A stretch of DNA of 64,000 nt from contig ABHC01000010.1 in assembly GCA_000171835.1 (NCBI GenBank), forward strand, positions 124,001 to 188,000. Direction: 5' to 3'. The stretch comes from an alpha proteobacterium BAL199. Its GTDB lineage: Bacteria; Pseudomonadota; Alphaproteobacteria; Thalassobaculales; Thalassobaculaceae. Below are positions 46,872-54,318 of this stretch, piece by piece. Each line of letters opens with the position of its first letter. Within the stretch, counting starts at the first letter, position 1. The notes under the pieces are model-generated. The model was not told the DNA's origin. It was given only the letters and a program-made list of their open reading frames with translations, and made no database searches. The translations under genes were made by a program, and so were the position numbers.

Positions 46872-48659
46872 ATGGCCGACACCGCCGCCGACCTTGGATC
46901 GCTGCCGCAATGGGACCTCGCCGACCTGTATCCGGGCCCGGACTCCCCTGAACTGGCGCGTGACCTGGAGCGTTGCGAAGCCGATGCGAAGGCGTTTCGC
47001 GACAAACACGCCGGTGCCGTGGCGTCACTGTCCGGCACCGATCTGGGCCGGGCGACCGCCGCCTACGAGGCGATGGACGAGATCCTTGGCCGGGTGATGT
47101 CGTTCGCGAATCTGATGTACGCCGGCAACATGTCGGACCCGCAGGTCGGCCGCTTCTATCAGTCGATGCAGGAGCGGGTGAACGCGATCTCGACCGAACT
47201 GCTGTTCTTCGGGCTGGAGATCAACCGGATCGAGGAAGCCGACCTGACGACCAAGCTGAAGGCGCCGGAGCTGGCGCATTTCCAGCCCTGGCTGCGCGAT
47301 ACCCGGGCGTACCGCGAGCATCAGCTGTCGGACGAACTCGAGAAGCTGCTGCACGAGAAGTACGTGGCCGGCCGCGCCGCCTGGACCCGGCTGTTCGACG
47401 AGACCATGGCGCGGTTGCGCTTCACGCTCGACGGCGAGGAACTGACGACCGCCCAGGTGCTGGATCGGTTGAGCCACCGCGACGCGGCGATGCGGCGCAA
47501 GGCGGCGCACAGTTTGGCCGAGGTTCTGGGCAAGAATGTCGGGCTGTTCGCCCTGGTGACCAACACGCTCGCCAAGGACAAGCAGATCGAGGACAAGTGG
47601 CGGCGCTACGCCAAACCGATCTCCAGCCGCAACATCGCCAACCAGGTCGAGGATGACGTGGTCGAGGCGTTGGTCACGGCCGTGCGCGGCAAATACAGCC
47701 GGCTGTCGCACCGCTATTACGCACTGAAAGCCAAGTGGTTCGGCGTCGATCAGCTCGACTACTGGGACCGCAACGCCCCGCTGCCGGAAGACGACGACGC
47801 CCAGATCCCGTGGACCGAGGCACGCGACACAGTCCTGAAGGCCTATGCCGGGTTCTCACCGAAGCTGGCCGAGGTCGGGCAGAAATTCTTCGACAACGCC
47901 TGGATCGACGCGCCGACCCGGCCCGGCAAGGCATCTGGCGCCTTCGCCCACCCGACGGTGCCGAGCGCCCACCCCTATCTGCTGCTGAACTATCAGGGCA
48001 AGACCCGCGACGTGATGACCCTGGCCCACGAACTCGGCCACGGCGTGCATCAGGTGCTGGCCAGCCGCCACGGCCAGTTGATGTGCGACACCCCGCTGAC
48101 CCTGGCGGAGACCGCCAGCGTGTTCGGCGAGATGCTGACCTTCCAGGCCCTGCTGCAAAGCCGGAGCGATCCGGTCGGGCGACGGGTGATGCTGGCCTCC
48201 AAGGTCGAGGACATGCTGAACACCGTGGTCCGGCAGATCGCGTTCCACACCTTCGAGGCGCGGATTCATGACGAACGCCGCTCCGGCGAACTCACTCCCG
48301 ACCGGCTCGGCGAGATCTGGATGGACGTACAGGCCGAGAGCCTGGGACCGGCGATCCGCTTCGACGACGGCTACAAGTCGTTTTGGTCGTACATCCCGCA
48401 CTTCGTGCATTCGCCGTTCTACGTCTACGCCTACGCCTTCGGCGACTGCCTGGTGAACTCGCTGTACGCGGTGTTCCAGGACGCCGAGGCCGGGTTCGCC
48501 GACAAATACCTGGAGATGCTGGCGGCCGGCGGCACCAAGCGGCACAAGGAACTGCTGGCGCCGTTCGGTCTCGACGCCTCGGACCCGGCGTTCTGGGACA
48601 AAGGCCTGGAACTGGTTGAGACGATGATTGATCAGTTGGAAGCCGCGACGGCAGCGTGA
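46872..48659 (+). CDS. pepF: M3-family oligoendopeptidase, PepF type
   Basis: 595 residues from the ATG at 46872; an upstream in-frame ATG at 46863 is possible. The zinc motif His386-Glu-Leu-Gly-His390 (LAHELGHGVHQ) with the downstream Glu region (LAETASVFGEM) is that of thimet-like metallopeptidases. The size and the N-terminal LPQWDLADLYPGPDS fit the alphaproteobacterial PepF clade. It is a cytosolic enzyme that cleaves short peptides. Confidence 0.93.
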   Translation: MADTAADLGSLPQWDLADLYPGPDSPELARDLERCEADAKAFRDKHAGAVASLSGTDLGRATAAYEAMDEILGRVMSFANLMYAGNMSDPQVGRFYQSMQERVNAISTELLFFGLEINRIEEADLTTKLKAPELAHFQPWLRDTRAYREHQLSDELEKLLHEKYVAGRAAWTRLFDETMARLRFTLDGEELTTAQVLDRLSHRDAAMRRKAAHSLAEVLGKNVGLFALVTNTLAKDKQIEDKWRRYAKPISSRNIANQVEDDVVEALVTAVRGKYSRLSHRYYALKAKWFGVDQLDYWDRNAPLPEDDDAQIPWTEARDTVLKAYAGFSPKLAEVGQKFFDNAWIDAPTRPGKASGAFAHPTVPSAHPYLLLNYQGKTRDVMTLAHELGHGVHQVLASRHGQLMCDTPLTLAETASVFGEMLTFQALLQSRSDPVGRRVMLASKVEDMLNTVVRQIAFHTFEARIHDERRSGELTPDRLGEIWMDVQAESLGPAIRFDDGYKSFWSYIPHFVHSPFYVYAYAFGDCLVNSLYAVFQDAEAGFADKYLEMLAAGGTKRHKELLAPFGLDASDPAFWDKGLELVETMIDQLEAATAA

Positions 48660-48663
48660 GGCG

Positions 48664-49098
48664 TCAGAGTCCGGCGCTGCGGAATGCTTTTTCCAGCGCC
48701 CGAAAGGCAAGCTGCATGGAGCCGTGCCGGTTGGTGAACGACCGCGCCGGCTCCAGCGCCGCCAGATCAGTGAACGCGCCGCCAGGCGGTGGACCGCCCT
48801 TGGTCAGCATCGCCTCCATCTCGGCCGCCGCGCGGCGCACCTCGGCCACGGTCAACCCCACCACGGCGGTGCCGACCACCGACGCCGCAGCACTGCCCAG
48901 CGCACAGGCGTCGACCTGCTGGCCGTAGTCGGTGATCCGGCTGCCATCCAGCACCACCTGGACCTTGATGCGCGACCCGCAGGCCCGGCTGTAGGCCGAT
49001 CCCGACGCCGTCGGCTCCGGGATCACATGACCGTCGCGGACAATGGTCGCCGCCAGATCGAGCAGGCGGTCCTGGTACACGGCGTCGAGGGTTGTCAC
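48664..49098 (-). CDS. NifU/IscU-like scaffold-fold protein lacking the third cysteine
   Basis: 144 residues with the IscU/SufU fold signature. Cys40 (SRACGSRIK) and Cys65 (DACALGSAAASV) occupy the first two cluster-ligand positions. The third IscU Cys is replaced: the corresponding stretch near residue 125 reads NRHGSMQLAF. Loss of one ligand argues against a normal scaffold role. It lies 14 bases downstream of sufE and is probably co-transcribed, suggesting sulfur-transfer or Fe-S work. The sufBCDS genes are not in the window. Confidence 0.82.
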   Translation of the reverse strand: MTTLDAVYQDRLLDLAATIVRDGHVIPEPTASGSAYSRACGSRIKVQVVLDGSRITDYGQQVDACALGSAAASVVGTAVVGLTVAEVRRAAAEMEAMLTKGGPPPGGAFTDLAALEPARSFTNRHGSMQLAFRALEKAFRSAGL

Positions 49099-49112
49099 CG
49101 CCGCCGCACTCC

Positions 49113-49565
49113 TCAGGCTGCCGCGTCGAGCTCGGCCTGGGCACGGCCCTTGATCGCCGTCAGCATGGCACCCAGGCCGTTCTTACGGGTCGGCGACAGG
49201 TGGGCGTCCAGCCCGATTTCGGCGATGAAATCCGGTTCGGTGGCCACGATCTCGCCCGGCGTCCGGTTCGAATAGACCCGCAGCAGCACCGCGATGATGC
49301 CCGACACGATGGCAGCATCGCTGATCGCGTGGAACACCAGCCGGCCGTCACGCTTCTCGCCAACCAGCCAGACCTGCGACTGGCAGCCCTTCAGCTTGAA
49401 CTCGTCGCGCCGGTACTCCTCGGGAAACTCGGGAAGCTTGCGGCCAAGGTCGATCAGGTACTGGTAGCGTTCCATCCAATCGTCAAAGAACGCGAACTCC
49501 CCGATCAGGTCCTCCTGCTCCTCGGCGATCGACGATGCGGCAGCGGTCATGGTCCCAGCGTTCAT
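49113..49565 (-). CDS. sufE: cysteine desulfuration protein SufE
   Basis: 150 residues from the ATG at 49565, which has AGGAGG upstream; 49550 is a less well supported start. The persulfide-accepting Cys61 lies in KLKGCQSQVWL, the SufE signature. SufE takes sulfur from the SufS cysteine desulfurase and hands it to the SufBCD scaffold. It is paired with the scaffold-fold protein downstream. Confidence 0.94.
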   Translation of the reverse strand: MNAGTMTAAASSIAEEQEDLIGEFAFFDDWMERYQYLIDLGRKLPEFPEEYRRDEFKLKGCQSQVWLVGEKRDGRLVFHAISDAAIVSGIIAVLLRVYSNRTPGEIVATEPDFIAEIGLDAHLSPTRKNGLGAMLTAIKGRAQAELDAAA

Positions 49566-49640
49566 ACGGCAGCAATCCTCCTGCCCCTCAGGTGGCGCGG
49601 ATCGCAGCGCCTGTCAACGCATCGCCGAGGTCAACGGCCG

Positions 49641-50363
49641 TCACTTTATGCAGAGAAAGCCTTCGAAGCACACGTATTTGAAGACGGTCTGAATATCCTG
49701 AAACCCAGCGCGACGGAGCAAGTCTAGATTTCCTTCGGTGGAGAACGGTTCCAGTATGCCCTTAAGAGATTCTGATTTATTCAAAATTTCTTCGCCGGTG
49801 AATCCATTGCCGCGCTTGAACGCGGTGTAGAGTTGGTTATTGATGTCCTGGAAGCGCGCGTCCGGGCCGCGGACTTTTTCGAATAGAATCAAAGCGCCCC
49901 CCCACTCCAGGGCTTCGTACAGCTTGTTCAAGACCGCCTGTCGGAACTTCGGGGCGATAAACTGCATCGTGTAGTACGCGACGATGAGATCACACGGATC
50001 AAGCTCCTTGAACACGATGTCCGTCAGTTCGAAGCTAACCGGATCGCCCGGACGTTGCCGCCCTGTCGCTGCTTCGATCATCGCCGGTTCATTGTCGAGT
50101 CCGACAAACTGGATACCGGTCTTGTGCCGGTTGTGATCGACCAGCCGAGCCATCAACTCGCCGGTCGACGTCCCAATCTCATAACAAAGACTGTCAGACC
50201 GCAGAAAGAAGTCGCTCAGTTGACACACCAACGCGTGCCCTTCGTCATACATCGGAACCGACCGTCGGATATGCTCGACAAAGCGCTTGGGGACCTCGCC
50301 ACCGAATGACCAGTGCGCTCGGTTGGCGAGGATCGAATCGCCCGCATCAGCACTCGTGTGTGT
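49641..50363 (-). pseudogene. CmoA-like carboxy-SAM synthase homolog, 3' fragment, split by ISL3 element
   Basis: The reading frame continues upstream of the internal Met at 50252 as far as the target duplication of the insertion sequence. The 240 codons include RRSVPMYDEG, YEIGTSTGELMARL (motif I), LDNEPAMIEA, YTMQFIAP, GGALILFEK and FKRGNGF, which parallel E. coli CmoA block by block. The missing first 9 codons sit at 51867-51893 on the other side of the element. The residue aligned with the Cx-SAM-binding Arg199 of E. coli CmoA is Ser (EILNKSES), so even the intact ancestor may have had a different activity. A truncated product from 50252 is possible but would lack the N-terminal helix. 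Confidence 0.88.
50356..50363. repeat. 8-bp target-site duplication (left) of the ISL3 element
   Basis: GTGTGTGT lies directly outside the left inverted repeat and is identical to the copy at 51859-51866. Eight-base duplications are characteristic of ISL3 elements. The identical copies indicate a simple, relatively recent insertion. Confidence 0.9.
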
Positions 50364-50386
50364 GGCTCTTTTGAATTTCGAGTGGG

Positions 50387-51613
50387 CTATGCGGCCTGCG
50401 GGTTGATCCGGGTGAAGTCGAGTTTTCCGGCGATGAGGAAGAGTACGGTGCGCATGGTGGCGAACCGGGTGTAGCCGCGGGCCTTGCGTTTGGCGGCCTG
50501 AAACAGGCCATTGAGCGCCTCGATGAAGCCGTTGGTCTGGCGGGTCTGGGTCCAGGCGACGATGCCGTCGAAGTGCCTACGGATCATCCTGGCGACGTCT
50601 TTCATCGGCTCGACCTTGGAACGCAGGACGTTGGTGCACCACTGCTTGAGCATGGCGGAGACGACGTTGATCTGCTTGCGCTCGAGGATGTCGCGCAAAT
50701 TCTCACGGTAGAGCCAGGCGCGCGGCGTGCGTTTGGTGGCGACCTGAGCGATCAACGCGTCAAGGTCGGCCCGGCCCTCGTCAGTCAGCCGGTCGCGGTC
50801 TTTGAGCAGCTTCCAGCGCAGCCCCTTGAGGCTCGGATCGGTTCGCTGCTCGATGCGCCTGGTCTGATCGACGGCGGCGGACGCATGGGCGACGACGTGG
50901 AATTTGTCGAAGGTGATGCGCGCGTTGGGCAACTGCCTGGCCACGCCCTTGATGAAGGCCGGCGACATGTCGATGCTCACCGAGCGGACCTGCTCGGGCA
51001 TGGCTTTGTGCTCGGCCAGGTATTCGGCGAAGTGGGTGATGGTTTTGGCGTCCTTGCCTTCGGTGACGAACACCACCTTGCGCTCATCCATATCGGCGGC
51101 GATGGTCAGGTAGTTGTGGCCGCGCCGGCAGGAGGTCTCGTCGATCGCCACCGCCGTCACCGTCGACAGATCGGCCTCGGCCAGGGCGAGATCGACATAG
51201 CGCGAACAGATCGCATGGACGCGATGCCAGGACAGGCCGACCAGCTTGGCCACGGCGGCAAAGGTCATCTGCCGGGCCATGGCCAGCACCAGCGCCTCGA
51301 ACAGCAGGGTGAAGCCGGCGAGCTTGCCGAACCACTCGGGCTCGACCTGCACGACCCGCCCGTCGGGCAGCTTCACGCGAGGCGTTCTGACCTCCAGGAA
51401 GCATTCGTGCTGGAAGAAGTTCAGATGCCGCAGGCGCTTGATCTGGGTGTCGTGGACCGGATGCACGCCTGCCACGCCGGCCGCCGGAAACCGTGTCCCG
51501 GCGACGAAATCGACACCGATCGTCAGGGTCTTCTCGGCCGCGTCGAAGTCGACGCCGTTGACGTACCACGGCTCGGCAATGCCCAAGGCCACCTCGAAGA
51601 GTTGGTTCTGCAT
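50387..51613 (-). CDS. ISL3-family transposase
   Basis: 408 residues from the Met at 51613; an upstream in-frame start at 51640 exists. The N-terminus carries a Cys-poor zinc-finger-like region, then the helix-turn-helix and the DDE catalytic core. DETSCRRGHNYLTI near the first Asp, SVSIDMSPAFIKGV near the second and the final QTNGFIEALNGLFQAAKRKARGY block with the Glu are typical of ISL3. The frame is intact, and the stop codon overlaps the left inverted repeat. Confidence 0.93.
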   Translation of the reverse strand: MQNQLFEVALGIAEPWYVNGVDFDAAEKTLTIGVDFVAGTRFPAAGVAGVHPVHDTQIKRLRHLNFFQHECFLEVRTPRVKLPDGRVVQVEPEWFGKLAGFTLLFEALVLAMARQMTFAAVAKLVGLSWHRVHAICSRYVDLALAEADLSTVTAVAIDETSCRRGHNYLTIAADMDERKVVFVTEGKDAKTITHFAEYLAEHKAMPEQVRSVSIDMSPAFIKGVARQLPNARITFDKFHVVAHASAAVDQTRRIEQRTDPSLKGLRWKLLKDRDRLTDEGRADLDALIAQVATKRTPRAWLYRENLRDILERKQINVVSAMLKQWCTNVLRSKVEPMKDVARMIRRHFDGIVAWTQTRQTNGFIEALNGLFQAAKRKARGYTRFATMRTVLFLIAGKLDFTRINPQAA

Positions 51614-51638
51614 GCCCCGCACTCGCCTCCAGAGCCCC

Positions 51639-51755
51639 ACCTGCCTTCTGCGTGGCCAGGCGGGGATCGGCCATCAAGGACGCTTCGCGCCGCTGCGCGG
51701 TGGCCTCCGGCCATCCTTGACCGCCGATCCCCGCCTGGCCCCGCAGAAGGCAGGT
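51639..51755. repeat. long imperfect inverted repeat inside the ISL3 element
   Basis: Two 43-base arms (51639-51681 and 51713-51755) form a nearly perfect hairpin with a 31-base loop. It spans the upstream part of the transposase leader, ahead of the Met at 51613. In a transcript entering from outside it would be very stable, so it may block read-through translation or be the footprint of a smaller palindromic element. Confidence 0.75.
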
Positions 51756-51858
51756 CGGGACGAAGGGATGGTCTCGCCGGTCGAACAAAGGGATCGATGC
51801 AGGCCCGTCGTCAGGCCCCAGCTCGACAGCCGCTACCCACTCGGATTTCAAAAGAGGC

Positions 51859-51866
51859 GTGTGTGT
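51859..51866. repeat. 8-bp target-site duplication (right) of the ISL3 element
   Basis: GTGTGTGT directly outside the right inverted repeat, identical to 50356-50363. Confidence 0.9.
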
Positions 51867-51893
51867 CTTAGTGTCTTTCTCGGCAGGTGGCAT
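51867..51893 (-). pseudogene. CmoA-like gene, 5' fragment (codons 1-9)
   Basis: ATG at 51893 with GAGGA about five bases upstream. Codons MPPAEKDTK join through the target duplication to THTSADAG... at 50363. Removing the element and one duplicate gives one uninterrupted 750-base frame (249 residues), the size of CmoA. This is the strongest evidence that both fragments were one gene. Confidence 0.9.
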
Positions 51894-51980
51894 ATCGTCC
51901 TCGAACCCGAATGTTTTAAAGAGAATGGGGCTGGTTCGTCAAATCGCATCCTGTATACGATCAGCATACAGCTCAAGCAG

Positions 51981-52006
51981 TCATCGAACGAATGTATGCC
52001 GACGAC
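51981..52006 (-). pseudogene. displaced 3' end of the CmoB-like methyltransferase gene
   Basis: These bases encode the ancestral last residues (RRHTFVR and stop at 51981-51983) of the gene at 53078-54190, continuing in frame from the target duplication. They are now separated from it by the IS1595 element. They show that the original gene ended 87 bases before the CmoA-like start, so the two were adjacent on one strand. Confidence 0.85.
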
Positions 52007-52014
52007 AAACAATC
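52007..52014. repeat. 8-bp target-site duplication (left) of the IS1595 element
   Basis: AAACAATC immediately outside the left inverted repeat, identical to 53095-53102. IS1595 elements generate 8-base duplications. Confidence 0.9.
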
Positions 52015-53094
52015 CTTGCCTATCCGGTTGTTACCCACACCCACTAAATGTAGGGTGAGTCCATTCTCCCGAGTAGAGCCCGTCGAAGGTCGGCGCTGCG
52101 GCCCCGCCGGCGATTCCGAGCAGTGAGCGGAACGAGTTGAACGGATAGAAGCGCCGATTGAAGCGGAACGTGAACTCGTTGAGGTAGGCTTGCAGATGCT
52201 TGGCACTGACGCCGTGATGGATGCCATTGATCCAGGTCTTCAGATTGGCGAAGACCAAGTGGATGATCGGCAGGAATTCCTCTGCGATCTCCGGGTCTCC
52301 GCATTCGGCGATCGCGTGGTGGTCGAATCCGCGCTTGCGAAGCCCGGCATAGCCGCTCCAGTCGTCGGTGACGATCAGCGATCCGGGAGCAACGGCGTTT
52401 TCGACGAAACTGCCGAGCGAATTGGCGCTGCGGTCGGGGACGACGGCGAGACGAACGCGTCCCGCGTAGCGACCGTCTTTCCGATTGTCGAGTTTGGTTC
52501 CCGGCTTGCGGCGACGCACCTCCACGGCGCAGGAGACGAGAACCTTGTGATGGACTCCCCGGCCCTCGCCTCGGGTGCGCCCTCCAACCCACGTTTCATC
52601 CACTTCGACATGCTCTTGCGGCTTGCCGCCAATCTTGTCGCGCTCTGGGCGCACCATCGCGGCGCGGAGCTTGTGAAGGATGCCGAATGCAGTCTCATAG
52701 CGCGACAGGCCGAGTTGCCGTTGAAATTGAACGGCCGACATTCCGGGCGTCTGGCTGGCCATCAGGTAAGCCGCCCAGAACCAGGTCGACAACGGCGTGT
52801 GACTGCGCTCCATGACAGTCCCAGCCATCAGGCTTACGTCTTTGCGACAGGCGCGGCAGCGCAGAACGCCCGGACGCGCCTCGAAACGGAACGGTTCGCC
52901 GACAACGCCGCATCTCGGGCAGACGAACCCACCATTCCAGCGGGCCTTTTCGAGATATGCAGCACAGGCCGCGTCGTCGGGAAAAAAGCACTGAAATTCC
53001 GGCAGCGACTGCGGAAACGGCAGATCTTCTCGGGCCAGGACATCCATGCCAAACGCTAGATCTAGTGGGCATGGGAGTCAACCGGATAGGCAAG
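52015..53094 (-). mobile_element. IS1595-family (ISXO2-like) insertion sequence (1,080 bp)
   Basis: Terminal inverted repeats share a perfect 16-base end (CTTGCCTATCCGGTTG, 52015-52030 and 53079-53094), extending imperfectly to about 30 bases. One full-length transposase gene fills the element. Identical target duplications AAACAATC flank it. It inserted near the 3' end of a methyltransferase gene, changing its last residues. Confidence 0.93.
52031..53047 (-). CDS. IS1595-family transposase
   Basis: 338 residues. N-terminal zinc ribbon (CPRCG...CRACRKD, residues ~44-70) and DDE-type catalytic core of the ISXO2-like class: Asp in VEVDETWVGG, Asp in LIVTDDWSGY, and the Asn/His-rich IHLVFANLKTWINGIHHGVSAKHLQAYLNEF block that replaces the Glu. 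Intact, with the stop just inside the left inverted repeat. Confidence 0.95.
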   Translation of the reverse strand: MDVLAREDLPFPQSLPEFQCFFPDDAACAAYLEKARWNGGFVCPRCGVVGEPFRFEARPGVLRCRACRKDVSLMAGTVMERSHTPLSTWFWAAYLMASQTPGMSAVQFQRQLGLSRYETAFGILHKLRAAMVRPERDKIGGKPQEHVEVDETWVGGRTRGEGRGVHHKVLVSCAVEVRRRKPGTKLDNRKDGRYAGRVRLAVVPDRSANSLGSFVENAVAPGSLIVTDDWSGYAGLRKRGFDHHAIAECGDPEIAEEFLPIIHLVFANLKTWINGIHHGVSAKHLQAYLNEFTFRFNRRFYPFNSFRSLLGIAGGAAAPTFDGLYSGEWTHPTFSGCG

Positions 53095-54190
53095 AAACAA
53101 TCATCTTGCGTGCCGGTGCGGTGGGGCGTTCGCTGGTCATCCGCTGTTCCCATTCCGGCAGTTCGTGAACGGTCCACCCACGCTGCCCTAAGTACCGAAG
53201 CAACCAAACATCCGGTATCGGACTACCGGCCAGCCACCCTGATTCAGCTTCTTCCGGCGAATGCAGATCGCGGCTCTCAAAATCATACTCCAAAACCAAA
53301 TTACCTCTGGTCTGGAGAAGTAAATCAAGCGAACTACGCAGCGGCCATAGATAATAAAGGAGTCCGAGCGCTATGCATACATCCGCTTTATTCAAAATAG
53401 CGGCGTGTCGCTCCACTAGATAATTGTTAACAAGATGAATTTTATCCTCGACCCCGTAGTATCGTGCAAAGAACTTCGTGCGCAAACAGAACAGAGGATC
53501 CGGTTCAACCATGTATACTTGGGCGCCTTCGCGCGCCGCCGTCAGGCCGAAATATCCGTCTGCCGGTCCAATGTCAAAAACCGTCCGGTTGTCGAATGCC
53601 GGCAACCACGGTCGGAGAAGCTCCATCTGAAAAATGTTATGATCGGATGCGGTGACGGGTGAGTTGCGCTTGATGTGACCCGTGTCAAACGTCCCCCGGC
53701 CATCCAGGAGCGGCATGTTGTGTCGCCAGCCACCAGGGCCGCAGAACTTGACCAAGAGCCGTTCGAACTCATCGCCCTCTTTTGGTATCGATCCTTTGAG
53801 GGCCTCGTGCAGGGTATTCAAACGGTGCAGCTGGGCCCGTAGTTCACGCATCCGGGAGTCAACCGCTGGATCCTTGGCCTGCCTATCAAGCTTGTGGCTG
53901 AGTCGGTCGCGTTCCGCTGCAAGAAGCCCAAAGTCGCGGCCTCGAAACGCGGTCTTCTGGAGGAAGCCGCCATCGACCGGAGCATAGTCGGAGGCAGCAA
54001 GCGACCAACGAGCCATCTGATGCGCCCGTACATCATGATTGCCGATATATAGCATCGCCGCGGTCTCACGCAGTGTCGCAAGAGCGCCTGGGTGTTCGAG
54101 CAAGCTGTGCACTTTGGTCCTCACTGTCGGGCATCGACACGCCGTCTGTATGACGAACAGAATCACACCGCCACAATCGTTATGTCGCAA
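53078..54190 (-). CDS. CmoB-like SAM methyltransferase, C-terminus altered by IS1595
   Basis: 370 residues as now encoded. Residues ~95-140 form a likely coiled coil (LLAAERDRLSHKLDRQAK...LRAQLHRL). The catalytic part starts WRHNMPLLDGRGTFDTG, then VFDIGPADGYFGLTAAREGAQVYMVEPDPLF (motif I and acidic strand) and LGLLYYLWPLRSSLDLL, a layout like the tRNA-(mo5U34)-methyltransferase/CmoB group. The IS1595 right end supplies the final residues SCLSG and the stop. Without the element the frame runs to a stop at 51981 (373 residues). Probably still functional, since only the extreme tail is changed. It lies upstream of the CmoA-like gene. Confidence 0.7.
   Translation of the reverse strand: MRHNDCGGVILFVIQTACRCPTVRTKVHSLLEHPGALATLRETAAMLYIGNHDVRAHQMARWSLAASDYAPVDGGFLQKTAFRGRDFGLLAAERDRLSHKLDRQAKDPAVDSRMRELRAQLHRLNTLHEALKGSIPKEGDEFERLLVKFCGPGGWRHNMPLLDGRGTFDTGHIKRNSPVTASDHNIFQMELLRPWLPAFDNRTVFDIGPADGYFGLTAAREGAQVYMVEPDPLFCLRTKFFARYYGVEDKIHLVNNYLVERHAAILNKADVCIALGLLYYLWPLRSSLDLLLQTRGNLVLEYDFESRDLHSPEEAESGWLAGSPIPDVWLLRYLGQRGWTVHELPEWEQRMTSERPTAPARKMIVSCLSG
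53095..53102. repeat. 8-bp target-site duplication (right) of the IS1595 element
   Basis: AAACAATC, identical to 52007-52014. It lies inside the coding region of the CmoB-like gene. Confidence 0.9.
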
Positions 54191-54318
54191 CCCTGTCGGA
54201 CACGCTTGTAATTGCTCACCACCAAGCAGCGTCGTTGCTGATCTCGACCACGCGCTTCGCCGTCAGTAGCGGTGGATACTGTTCGTTCAAATTCGAACTA
54301 ATTCGTATTGGCCCATCG

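Larger units (their letters stand above)
50364..51858 (-). mobile_element. ISL3-family insertion sequence (1,495 bp)
   Basis: Complete element bounded by 24-base terminal inverted repeats at 50364-50387 and 51835-51858 (20 of 24 positions match; the left end begins GGCTCTTTTGAA). It encodes one transposase and carries a long internal inverted repeat (51639-51755). The target duplication GTGTGTGT flanks it. It splits the CmoA-like gene. Confidence 0.92.

Noticed and set aside
49641-50252. A free-standing 203-residue methyltransferase gene starting at 50252
   Set aside because: The frame continues upstream through conserved CmoA-type sequence to the ISL3 target duplication and resumes beyond the element, so the apparent gene is a fragment of a split one.
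51084-51893. A 269-residue minus-strand frame beginning MPPAEKDTK
   Set aside because: Its first codons are the 5' end of the CmoA-like gene. The rest runs into the insertion sequence in a non-coding frame and overlaps the transposase.
54039-54190. Possible shorter start for the CmoB-like gene at internal Met residues
   Set aside because: Not decidable from sequence alone. The longest frame was kept because no strong ribosome-binding site favours an internal start.
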